Source: Kitagawia praeruptora (taxonomy: Eukaryota; Streptophyta; Magnoliopsida; Apiales; Apiaceae). From it: DNA of 64,000 nt. Of this stretch, positions 1-10,399 are shown in pieces (the stretch's first letter is position 1; each line of letters starts with the position of its first letter). The stretch is taken from the NCBI GenBank assembly GCA_037693485.1, contig CM075345.1, positions 117,047,501 to 117,111,500 of the forward strand, in the 5' to 3' direction. A model generated the notes under the pieces. It was not told the DNA's origin, searched no databases, and was given only the letters and a program-made list of their open reading frames with translations. A program made the translations under genes and the position numbers.

Positions 1-1
1 T

Positions 2-1453
2 TCTAAATCTGAGATGCAGGAACTCTTTGCTATGTTTGCTAAAGCCTTCAAGAAAGGAAGATTCAACAGGAGAAGATTTAGCAAATGACCTTTTCAAAAG
101 AAGGAGGAGAAGAAGAGTGACAAAGGCAAAGGGACAATTGTCAAGCTTGATAAGGCCAAGATCAAGTGCTTTAATTGCAGCGAGCTTGGACACTTTGCTA
201 GTGAGTGTATGAAACCTAAGAATTCAGGAAAGGGTAATGCACTTATGGTCACACAGAAGGATTGGGCTGATTCCAGTGGTTCTGAAGATGAATTGGATTA
301 TGATAACATTGCACTGATGGCAAATGTTTCAGATAAACCTGGATCTCCAAAGAAAACTTCTCCATCCTCTGTTAAGGTATCACTTCACTCTCTTGATTCA
401 TTTGATAACTTAAATTTTGATGAAATTAGATCTATCCATGCTGAGTTTAAGAATCTTATGACTAATTTTAGAATTCTTACTTGTGAAAGAGATGAACTTA
501 AGGTTAAGAATGATAAATTAGTTGATAGAAATAATTTTCTTGAATCTGAGTTAATTCAAATGGAAGAATACAAGTTAAGTTCTGATAAAGCTAAGCATGA
601 TTATAGTGTTATTCTTGAGGCTTATGACTATGTCAGAAAAGAACTAGAGGAAGAGAGAGATGTGATTAAGACCATTAACATTTCTGGTAAAAAGACGCAA
701 GAAATCATCGAAAATGGAATTCGTGGTAAGGTTAATGGTTTAGGTTTTGATAAGGCTAGACAAGAAGAAAAAGTAGCTATTGTCAATGATGATAGTAAAG
801 TAGAAGCTAGCACATCTAAATATGAAGGTAAGAAAATCGTTTCTGAACCTAATCATGTTAAATTTGTTGATTCAAAAGGTACCCCTGTTGTACACAAAAG
901 GATTAACAATAGTAATTTAGATGAGAAAGTGTTAGAGAAACCTAAGAATGTAAACATAGGGTTTCTGTCTAAGTCTCAATTGAAACAGAGATTAGATTGT
1001 CTTTCAGAGTCTAGCAAGATCAAAAGAAATAGGAATGAAAAAGAAGGTATTAACAAAGAGAATAATTACAAGAATGTACCTGATGCACCTAGGAAAAAAT
1101 GCTATAAGTGTGGAAATCATAATCATTTGGCCCTAGACTGCAATCAAAAACCTTCTTGGAAAACTGAGTCCAGATTCCCCAAGACTCATAAAATTCAATA
1201 CCAACCACAAAAAGCTTGTTATCATTGTGGTAGTTTACTTCATTCCATTTATATGTGTAGAGAATATCATGAACTGTATTATGACTATTATTCCTTGAAA
1301 TCTGAAACTCCTAGTCACAAACAGTTTGTGAAATCAGAGTCTAAAGTTGACTCTACAACAGGTAAAGTAAAGGCAAAATTCTCAAAGCCTGTCGTTTCAA
1401 AATCTAGTAAGAAAGGATCCAATCAAAGTTGGGTCCTAAAAAATTCTAACTAG
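2..1453 (+). pseudogene. gag: gag (C-terminal part) of SIRE-A, with nonsense codon
   Basis: This is the C-terminal half of a copia Gag, which packages element RNA into particles. A CCHC zinc knuckle (CFNCSELGHFASEC) is encoded at about 169-210. A long charged, coiled-coil-like stretch follows. Two more cysteine/histidine motifs lie near the end (CYKCGNHNHLALDC near 1100-1140, CYHCGSLLHSIYMC near 1218-1260). The frame has a TGA at 86-88 where SIRE-B has GGA, so Gag would end before the first zinc knuckle. The frame closes with TAG at 1451-1453. Pol lies in the -1 frame immediately after. Confidence 0.9.
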
Positions 1454-4400
1454 TTACTTTTTGTTTGCAGGGCACAGGAAAGAAGCATTCAATTATCTTG
1501 GACAGTGGATGCTCTGGACATATGACTGGAAAGAAGTCCCTGCTTATAAAGTTTGAGAGAAAAGCTGGCCCAGTAATATCTTTTGGAGATGGCAACAAAG
1601 GAGAAACTCTGGGATATGGCTCAATTGTTTTGGGGAATGTCATCATAGAAAATGTAGCACTGGTTGAAGGCTTGAAACATACTCTTTTAAGCATAAGTCA
1701 ACTGGGTGATAAAGGTTACAAATCAATCTTTGACAGAGAAGGATGCAAAATCTTGAATATGCAGAATGGAGACATTGTTCTAACTGGTCAAAGACATGGT
1801 AAAATATATGAAGCCAGCTTAAGTAATACATCTAAAGGAATTGTTAGATGTCTCTACAGCAAAGCAACAAGTGATGAAAGCTGGAATTGGCACAAGAAGC
1901 TCTCACATCTTAATTTCAAGAAGCTTAATCAACTTGTTAAGCACAATCTGGTGAGAGGCCTACCTCATGCAAATTATGTGCAAGATGGACTTTGTGATGC
2001 ATGTCAGCTTGGAAAGCAAAGAAGAACCACTTTCAAGAGCAAGACTGAGAATTCAATTACTGAACCATTTCACATGCTACATCTTGATCTGTTTGGTCCA
2101 GTAAACATTATGTCTATCAGCAAGAAAAGATTTGCTCTAGTGATAGTGGATGATTTCACAAGATTTACATGGGTGTTCTTTCTACACAAGAAGGATGAAG
2201 CTCCTCAGCAAATCATTGAACTTGTCAAGAATATTCAGAATAACTCTGAGTACAAAGTCAAAGTACTTAGGAGTGACAATGGTACAGAATTCAAGAATTC
2301 TACAATGGAGGGGTTTTGTGCAGACAATGGAATCACTCAACAGTTTTCTGCACCTGGTACACCTCAACAGAATGGTGTAGTAGAAAGAATGAACAGGACT
2401 CTCATAGAAGCAGCAAGAACCATGCTTGCAGATGCAAAACTTCCAACCTACTTTTGGGCAGAAGCTATTAACACTGCATGTTTCACTCAAAACTGTACCT
2501 TGGTAAATAGTCATGGAAAAACTCCCTATGAGATGATCAAAGGAAAGAAACCAAGTGTGAAATATTTTCACATCTTTGTATGCAAATGCTATGTCCTAAA
2601 AGTTCATCCAGAACAACTTGGAAAATTTGAAGCCAAATCGGATGAAGCAATCTTTCTAGGATATTCAGCATCTAAGGCCTTCAAAATTTATAATCTCAGA
2701 ACTCACATTGTTATGGAATCAATTCATGTTGCATTTGATGATAAGAAATTTGGAATTCAGCAAACTGGTGAAAGCCATGACAAATTGGAATTTGAAAATC
2801 TGAAGAATTCTGAGATACTCTCCAGTGATGATGAAGGTTCTCCAGAAGAAATTTCTATTGCTTCTCAAAGGAATGCTACTATTGAGGGGGAGCAAATAAA
2901 TCAAAGAGAACACAGTGCTCATCAGGAGCAGATTAGTTATTCAGAGTCTACTCCATCAGGAACTGATCTTTCAGAGTCTACTGAGGAAAGATCAGTAACT
3001 AGCAGCAATATGGAATCTACTGATTCTATTGATCAAAGGGGAGTTATTGAAGGTAGAGAGAATTCTTCTACAAGAGATACCACTAACTTAGGGGGAGAGA
3101 CTAGCAGAGTCAATCTACCACCTGTTAGAAAATGGACAAAGGATCATACTGAAGATTTGATTATTGGTGATCCAAATAGTGGTGTTCGAACTAGAAGATC
3201 AATTCAAAATGAATGCTTGTATAGTTGTTTTCTCTCAAAGAATGAACCAAAGAAGGTTGAAGAAGCCTTACAGGATCCTGATTGGGTAATTGCAATGCAT
3301 GAGGAGTTAAATGAGTTTGAGAGAAACAAAGTCTGGAAACTGGTACCAAGACCTAAAGATAGATCTATTGTTGGTGCAAGATGGGTTTTCAGAAACAAGC
3401 TAGATGAATCTGGTATGATTGTAAGAAACAAAGCAAGACTGGTGGCCAAGGGTTATTCTCAGGAAGAAGGCATTGATTATGATGAAACCTTTGCACATGT
3501 AGCACGATTGGAAGCAATCAGAATGTTTCTTGCATTTGCAGCTCATTCAAAATTCAAGGTATACCAGATGAACGTAAAGAGTGCTTTTCTAAATGGCAAA
3601 CTTGATGAGGAAGTGTATGTGGAACATCCACCTGGATTTGTTGATCCAAAATTTCCAAATCATGTCTACAAACTTGACAAGGCACTCTATGGACTAAAGC
3701 AGGCACCAAGAGCATGGTATGAGACTTTGTCTAAATTTCTTCTTGAAAATGGCTTCACAAGAGGTACAGTTGACAAAACTCTATTCTTTAGAAAGATAAA
3801 AGGTGAATTGCTTTTAGTTCAAGTTTATGTTGATGATATTATTTTTGGTTCTACTAATGAAAAATTGTGTGCTAAGTTTAGCAAGTTTATGCAGTCTAAG
3901 TATCAGATGAGTATGATGGGTGAATTAAATTATTTCTTAGGCTTGCAGGTCAAACAAACTGAGACTGGTATTTTCATTAATCAGTCAAAGTATATCAAAG
4001 ATCTTTTAAGAATGTTTGACTTTCAAGACTGTGCAGTTGCAAAAACACCCATGGCAACAGCCACTAAACTAGACTCAGATCCTAAGGGAAAGAGTGTGGA
4101 TAATACTAGTTATAGAGGCATGATAGGCTCATTGTTATATCTAACTGCAAGTAGGCCTGATATAATGTTTTCTACCTGTTTATGTGCTAGATTCCAAAGT
4201 GATCCTAAGGAATCTCATTTAATTGCTGTGAAGAGAATTTTTAGATATCTTAAGGAAACTAAAAATCTTGGTTTGTGGTACCCTAGAGAATCTGATTTCT
4301 TCCTAATTGGCTATTCAGACTCTGATTATGCAGGGTGTAAGATAGACAGGAAAAGCACTACAGGTACATGTCAATTCTTGGGAAATAGATTGATTTCTTG

Positions 4401-4767
4401 GGCAAGCAAGAAACAACAATCTGTTTCAACCTCAACTGCAGAAGCTGAGTACATAGCAGCAGGCAGTTGTTGTGCACAGCTCCTTTGGATAAGAAATCAG
4501 TTGATGGATTATGGTATGACACTTAGTAATATTCCTATGTTTTGTGATAATACTAGTGCTATCAAAATTGCAGAAAATCCAGTTCAACATTCAAGGACTA
4601 AGCACATTGATGTCAGGTATCATTTTATTAGAGAACATATTGAGAATGGTACTGTGGAACTTCATTTTGTTCCTATTGACAAATAGCTTGCAGATATTCT
4701 AACTAAACCACTTGATGAAACTACATTCAGTAGATTAGTAAGTGAGTTAGGAATGTTAAATTTCTAG
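1450..4767 (+). pseudogene. pol: pol polyprotein of SIRE-A (PR-INT-RT-RH), RT active site mutated
   Basis: The order is copia-type. The protease motif DSGCSGHMTG comes first. The integrase zinc-binding HHCC region follows (HKKLSHLNF ... CDAC), then the DDE core (HLDLFGPV, SDNGTEF, GVVER). Next come RT (VYVDDIIFGS) and RNase H (SDSDYAGC, STAEAEYIAA). No initiator ATG is visible; the frame opens at 1450, straight after gag, in the -1 frame. The RT motif that reads QMDVKSAFLNG in SIRE-B and Copia-2 is QMNVKSAFLNG here (AAC at 3571-3573), which replaces the first catalytic Asp with Asn. Other odd changes are VERM for VERK in integrase and FAHVARL for FAPVARL in RT. TAG at 4684-4686 cuts off the last 26 codons of the usual copia C-terminus, which remain readable to TAG 4765-4767. 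Confidence 0.93.
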
Positions 4768-5290
4768 ATCTTTAACATCTGCAATAGTAGCAAGGTATGT
4801 TGTTTTTAGCTTATAGACTTGATATTCTTGTCAGGATCTATATTGATTGTTAAATGCTTTAGCTATAACACTTTGCCTTGATAAATTTCAGTATGATAGA
4901 CTTGTTAATAATCATCAGGATTAGATTTGTATCAGGATGCTGACGTCATCAGTATTGTGTCAGTATCAGGATTGTGAAAATTGTTTCAGATCCTGACGTT
5001 TACTTTGTATAGTAATCTAATTCTGTGATGTGTTAAGTCTATGCCAGCAAGTTATTCAATAATCAAAAGACAAGTAGATAACAAGAAATTGTATTTTCAT
5101 TAATTGAAAGCATTACATACATGGAAATGAAATACAACATCTTTTTGTCTAACTTCTACTGATAATCCTATACTTGTCTAATGAAATGAATTCTGAGGTA
5201 CAGGACAAGGAGCATCTCAAGAAATCCATCAGGGGATTTAAACAGCCTCGTCTGCTCTTGTCCTTGTCTGGGTGACTTGAATGAGAGTAG
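4768..5290. other. SIRE-A spacer between pol and the antisense ORF
   Basis: No sense ORF is seen. The stretch repeats short motifs TCAGGAT/ATCCTGA many times and contains the bZIP-type palindrome TGACGTCA at 4941-4948 (also in SIRE-B at 44972-44979). Read on the minus strand, the part near 5090-5150 looks like a plant 3' UTR for the antisense ORF: TTGTATTTCATTTCC, TGTAATG, then AATGAAAAT. That reading is inference. Confidence 0.6.
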
Positions 5291-5560
5291 CTAACTTAAA
5301 TGAATAGCATCCCCATCAAGATCAACCTCAGACTCTCGGCCAAATTCTTCATCCTCAAGTTTTGAGGAGGTTAGGGGAAGATTGTATCCAACAGATGGAT
5401 ATTCTAGGAGAAACCTTTGGATATTATCTGAAACTACTCCATTCATGATTGGTTTGATGAGAAAAGTTGTCTCTTCAAAGAGATTATCAATAACAGGATG
5501 TTCATTGACTGTGAAAAACCTAAAGAATGGGTTTGAATAGAATTTTGGTTTGAGAATCAT
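5291..5560 (-). CDS. Small antisense ORF (89 aa) of SIRE-A, unknown function
   Basis: I do not recognise this protein. It starts with ATG at 5560 and ends with a run of acidic residues (KLEDEEFGRESEVDLDGDA). No signal peptide, membrane segment or known motif is visible. SIRE-B has a co-linear ORF of exactly 89 residues at 45342-45611. Both start and stop at matching places; the C-terminal 30 residues are identical while about 18 of the first 59 differ. A TATAAAAG box lies 57 bp upstream of the ATG on the same strand, and a pyrimidine-rich leader precedes the ATG. It could be a captured host fragment or an element-encoded antisense gene. It could also be chance, but matching length in two diverged copies argues against that. 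Confidence 0.5.
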   Translation of the reverse strand: MILKPKFYSNPFFRFFTVNEHPVIDNLFEETTFLIKPIMNGVVSDNIQRFLLEYPSVGYNLPLTSSKLEDEEFGRESEVDLDGDAIHLS

Positions 5561-5616
5561 TGTTGAGAAGAAAAGAAATTGAAAGGGTTATGGAGAATGG
5601 CATAAGACGTCTGTTT

Positions 5617-5624
5617 CTTTTATA
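5617..5624 (-). promoter_or_regulatory. TATA box for the SIRE-A antisense ORF
   Basis: The minus strand reads TATAAAAG here. A start site about 30 nt downstream would leave a short leader of roughly 30 nt, rich in C and T, before the ATG at 5560. SIRE-B has TTTAAAAG at the same place (45659-45666). Promoter activity is inferred from spacing only. Confidence 0.4.
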
Positions 5625-6058
5625 GAAAGACGTAAGAAGCTCAACAGTCACTTGGAACTATCAATGAAGTCAAATGCTAATTATCGCGTGTGACTTTATT
5701 TCTTGTATTTTCAAGAAATGTTGAATATATCTAACCAATTGATTTTGTTCAGATTAATAGTTTATTTCTTTTTCAGATAAAAGAAAGATGCCACGTGGAA
5801 ACTCCATATTAAGTATCTGGAATCAGGATGATATTGATCAGGATTTCAAGTGTGACCATCAGGATTTGAAAATTATATTTTTAAATCACATTGCATTTTG
5901 TGATTATTTTGATGGGAGGTCAACAGGAAAAGGAAGCTGATCAGTATTGATTTTTATCTTGATAATACCCTGATTTATTTCATGAAAATCAATTTTGGAT
6001 TTTATTTTCCAAAAATCATGAGTAACCGCACTTTTCAGGGACTGACACCTGTCAATCT

Positions 6059-6107
6059 ACGTGTCGACGTGGGATAGTGGTCTGAAAGATTTGTGAAATA
6101 TATTTAT
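6059..6107 (+). promoter_or_regulatory. Candidate internal promoter (ABRE/G-box-like plus TATA-like) before the env-position ORF
   Basis: ACGTGTCGACGTGG at 6059-6072 holds two ACGTG cores, the first matching the ABRE core ACGTGTC. A TATA-like TATATTTAT follows at 6099-6107. The next 120 bp are pyrimidine/A-rich and lead to the ATG at 6230. A CACGTG G-box also occurs near 5791. SIRE-B keeps ACGTGTCAACGTGG at 46091-46104. This could drive a separate transcript for the third ORF; it is inference. Confidence 0.35.
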
Positions 6108-6229
6108 TTTGAAACTCTAATCATGTAATTGCTTTCTCTAATTTCACATTTTCTAAAGCAAAAACACTCTCGAGTTTTCAAAATCACTAATCCATTTCAA
6201 GAATTTTTCAAGTTTTTTTCCGATCAAAA

Positions 6230-9200
6230 ATGGCAGCTCAGAGAAGATTACCTAAATCAGTAGCTTTCAAGTTTGGTGACTTCAATTTTATGACAAACAA
6301 TCATGTAACAGCTATCACCAACAAGGAAGAAGTGTCAATTGATTTTCATCCAATCATGGACTTTCTGGCATATGGATCATTAAGTTATGCATTGACAGCA
6401 TCTCCAAAAATTAATCAAGCAGCTGTTACACAAGCTTGGGAGAATGCTGAGGTAATTGATTCTACTCAGAGTCAATCAGGTAAGATTGTTCTACACTTAG
6501 GACAAGATTCTTTTGATATTACTGAATCTGTTGTTAATTAAGTACTTCACTTACCTGTTAGTTTGATTTATGAAAATGTACCATCTGATGATGATGTTAG
6601 AACTATGTTGTCTGCATTAGGTTATAATGAACCTTTAGATAACATGAGCCAGTTAAGAAGATCTTATCTTAGGAAAGAGTGGTCTTTCTTCTTTGATCAA
6701 TTAGCTAAATGCTTTACTGGTAAATGTAGTTCTTTTGATCAAATTACTTCTGTTACTTCACATATTGCTTACAGTTTGCTTTATGACAGAGTAGTTAATA
6801 TTGGTCACATTATCTTAAGTCAGATGTGTATTAAACTTGGGTTAAGAGATCAAAACAGGAAAATGGTTAATTATCATAGATTTATACAATTGTTTATTAA
6901 CCATTCCTGATGTTGAAGCTAGATTTGGTAGAGAACATTGTGTTTCTTCTTATGTACAGCAAAAGAGAATTTTCTCTGACATTACAAAGAAGGACAATGA
7001 AAAGAATCTAGATGAAATACCTGCAATTCATTATCCACATCATGTTCAGGTAATTCTTAAAACTCATCTTCCTACTCTCTACAATTCTTCTTTCTTTTGT
7101 GGTGAAATGGCTCAGGAATCTCATTTGGAGGAGAACCCACCTGTGTCTACCCAAGTAGCCCAAAACATTATAGTCTTTGAAACAATTCAAGAACAAAGTT
7201 TTAATCTACAGCCTATTGTTTCAAAGAAACCAACCTCTGGTGTTTCTCAAAAGACATCAGTTGTAAGGAAGAGAAGATTTGTTGTGTCAAGTAGTAGTAG
7301 TTCTAGTGAAGATGATGATAATATATCTCTTGCTGAGAGAGAAAAATTGAAGGCTGCAATTCGACTTTCTAAGCTAGGACAAAGAGATGAAGCACCTAGT
7401 CACAGCCAGGCTGCAGTTTCTCAAAAGACTGTAGTACTTAAAAAGGGAAAACAGTTACTGGATACTGTCTCTCAAAAGACTGTGTCTATTGAAAAAGGAT
7501 CTCATCCCAAGATCAATTCTGTGTCTACACCTCTTGAGTCTTCTCAGGATAAATCTTTTGCTCACTATACCATGAGAACAAGGAGAAAGATTCAATTGTC
7601 ACCTACATACACAGAGTCTAGTCCAACTAATATCATGCAGGTCTCTACAAATAAAACTACAATCAAGTCAGCAAATGACCATAGAGATCTGGATATTGAT
7701 TCTTCATGGGAAACTACATTATCATACAGACTGGATATGGGACTAATTTCTTTCAAAGTGAAGTTGTCAAGGCCTGTTCTAGATTTTCTGGTTGAAAGAG
7801 TACCAAAACTTTTATATCCAGAAGAGTATGGACTTCTACATCAAAGACTTGACTTAGTGAAGAAGTATTTCTATGTATCTATCAGAAGACAATTAGTAAA
7901 GAAATTTGAACTCTCGAAGCATGTTGCACTTCAATCACTACATACATACTTATTTGACAAGGATGTCATTATTGAAGATGCTTCAGCTCAAGGTGAACAA
8001 CTGGAGGAAGTAGATAGAGGAATGCAGTCAACAGAAGATACTATTGCACCAGTGGTGGATAGTAGGAAAAGTCAGATCACAGTCACTGTAACACAAGAAC
8101 CATCTAGTCAGAGGTAGGATGACTCAGGAGCTGTGATAGCTGATGTTGAAAGGTCTTCTGTGATGACTGAAATTGCAAGTGAGAAACCTTATGATATGGG
8201 AGGAATAACTTTGATTGATTTTTCTGAAGATCAAACAAATATTGTTCAGTCAGAGTCTATCTACCTTGAGGGTGAGTCTCAGCAAACAACACTTAAAGGC
8301 GGTGACATACTAACTAGGGTGTCTAATGAAGTATTACTGAAGACATCAGAGTCTAGTAAAGAACCTGAAAGTGGTATACTGGAGCCTGTAGTCTCTGGAA
8401 GGAAAGAAGATGATTGTAAGGGTTCAGAGACTATAGCAGCTCACTCCTTGGAGAAAACCTCAAGCCCCTTGTCAAATGAAGAACCCTCTCTCCATGTGAG
8501 TTCAGGTTTAAAAACTTCTTCTAAATTCTATTTTTCTGTAGGTCATGAGAGCACTTATCCAAAATTGAGTGATACACTTGAAAAGATGGATATTGATCCA
8601 CATTCAGAGCGGCTGGCTCCTGACCAGGCAAAAGGAGAGGTAGAAAGAGTGAAACCATCGTTTAATTTCTAGGATCAGGTTTTTCCTGAATCTTGGTCTA
8701 ATAATCTTGGTATGGATGCTGGTACTTATTCTTTTATCAAGATGTATGAGAAGAATGACTTAGCAAAGCACAACTCAAAGCCAGAAGTTAAAGCTCAGAA
8801 GCAAAAAGAAAGGCTTGCAGGAATTATCAACAGAAGAGGTGAAAGGCTAAGACAAACTTCTACATTATCGGTACCAGAAGATATTTCTAATGATCCAAGT
8901 ATTCCTTTGTATGTACTTCCAATATCAGCAAGAATTGAGACATCAACAGTATCTGATCAATCTAAGGAGGAGTCAGAATTTGTAGATGTTAGTACACAGA
9001 ATACTGGTGAAGGACAAGATGATCATATTGCAGCTTCAGATCAGAAAGATGAAGATGTTTGTAACTCTAATCGAGTTTTATTACTTGAATATCATTCTAC
9101 ACAGGCAACTTCTTCTACAAGACTTGAATCTGAAGATATTCCAAACACTTCCAACATTGAAGTCAATTCTGAAATTCTACAAGATATTCAGAAATCTCAA

Positions 9201-9467
9201 GTTGAAATTCAATCAAGACTTCAAAAAATTGAAGATAACCAAGTCACTATTATGGAAAATCAAGCAGTTCTGATGAATCTCATTTGTTATGTTAATGAAT
9301 CTCTTGGAATTAATGTTGCTGATGTCAAAAAGGGGGAGATAAAGACAATTCAAAGACAACAACAACAACAGACTGGGGATAAAAGAAGAACTGGGGGAGA
9401 TAAAGATTGTGACAGAGGTGAATCTCATCATGGAAGTGGTAAAGGAAAAGAAGCATCGAATAGTTGA
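6230..9467 (+). pseudogene. env-position third ORF of SIRE-A, disrupted
   Basis: This ORF sits where Sireviruses carry their env-like gene. Starting at ATG 6230 it aligns throughout to the SIRE-B ORF. Lesions against SIRE-B: TAA at 6539-6541 (TCA in SIRE-B); a 5-bp deletion near 6905 that shifts the frame; TAG at 8115-8117 (AAG in SIRE-B); a deletion of about 72 bp near 8650; TAG at 8670-8672 (TGG in SIRE-B). The protein is Ser/Thr/Glu-rich in the middle and has a coiled-coil-like segment near the C-terminus (EIQSRLQKIEDNQVTIMEN). I see no signal peptide or transmembrane helix, so 'env' describes position rather than proven function. The 3' end overlaps polypurine-like AGGGGGAGATAAAG. Confidence 0.85.
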
Positions 9468-9633
9468 ATTCTTTCGTCTAAGTACTGGATACTATGTCTA
9501 TATCTAAGAAGAGGAGGTACTTAACTTCATGATTTCTGAATTCATAAATTCTATTCTGATTGTATTGTTATATGTTTTGACATCAACAACTCAGATTTAT
9601 GTTTCAGATTTTAAAGCATAAATAGGGGGAGAT
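9327..9633 (+). other. Polypurine tract cluster before the SIRE-A 3' LTR
   Basis: AAAAAGGGGGAGATAAAG starts at 9327, a similar GGGGGAGATAAAG lies near 9393, and AAATAGGGGGAGAT at 9620-9633 abuts the LTR. The last is the expected plus-strand primer. Repeated PPT-like copies upstream are a known Sirevirus trait. Confidence 0.8.
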
Positions 9634-10399
9634 TGTTAGGAATAATTCATGAGTTGTGATGTTAAGAATAGAATTTTACTTATACTTCTTGTATATCCTG
9701 ATTTTATAAAGGATTTAGCACTTTATATAGGAAATATGTGTTAGACAGTTATCTGTAAAGTTTAGTCAGGAATGAACAGTGCATCAAGTACTACATGTCA
9801 GGAACTGAGATCGAATCCTGATATGTCAAGTCAAATACTGATCAAGTACTGATAGGATGGTTAGATCCTGATGCAAGAAGGAATCCTGATATCAGTCGTG
9901 TTACTGATGATGTCATTATGGATGCTACAGAAACTGGCAAGTGCTATAAAACAGGATCGTTGTTTGAAGAACAAGCAAGAAGATTTCATGAAGGAAAGAA
10001 TTTTCTATTGATGGAAACTATCAACTAAAAGGCAGAACATTGTCATGTCTAGATTATCTTTCTATTATTAGTTGATAGGTAGCATTATAAATACTTTCTC
10101 AATATCATTGTAAAAGAGCGATTTTGCGATTGTGATTGAACGAATTGTAAGTTCGTTAGAAGCTCTGTATAAGGTTTGTATTCGAAAGTTCGAAACAAAC
10201 AGAGAGAGAGATTTATATTGTCAGCAGCTGCTAAAGGTATTTGTACACCTTTGGTAGAGTTTGTATTTGATCTTATTAATACAAACAGAGTTTGATTCAT
10301 TCGTTTATTCTTGTTCATATAACCAAGCAAAAATCAGACACGATTATATAACTTGTATTCAACCCCCCCCCCCCCTTCTACAAGTTATTCGAGTTAACA
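9634..10399 (+). repeat. 3' LTR of SIRE-A (766 bp)
   Basis: It begins TGTTAGGAATAATTC and ends GAGTTAACA, the same ends as the SIRE-B LTRs. It contains TATAAATA at 10086-10093 and a C-run followed by TTCTACAAG close to the 3' end. It differs from the SIRE-B LTRs by many substitutions and indels, so the two copies come from different insertions. ATACA follows directly and would be the right TSD. Confidence 0.92.

Larger units (their letters stand above)
1..10399 (+). mobile_element. SIRE-A: Sirevirus-like Ty1/copia element, 5' end outside window
   Basis: The order is gag, then pol in copia order (protease, integrase, RT, RNase H), then a small antisense ORF, an env-position ORF, a polypurine tract and a 3' LTR. 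That layout is the Sirevirus one. The sequence starts inside gag, so the 5' LTR and PBS lie upstream of the window and the left target-site duplication cannot be seen. The same family recurs at 38354-61776 (SIRE-B), and nearly all of SIRE-A aligns to it by eye, so lesions can be called by comparison. SIRE-A has nonsense codons in gag and in the env-position ORF, a 5-bp deletion, and a changed RT catalytic residue. It is a dead copy. Confidence 0.93.

Noticed and set aside
1361..1470. gag intron joining GTAAAG (1362) to TTTGCAG (1470)
   Set aside because: The join does not enter the pol frame, so it would not make a Gag-Pol fusion.
2182..2571. 129-codon antisense ORF within SIRE pol (also 42157-42546)
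   Set aside because: It is the shadow of the conserved integrase frame; no start context or promoter is visible.
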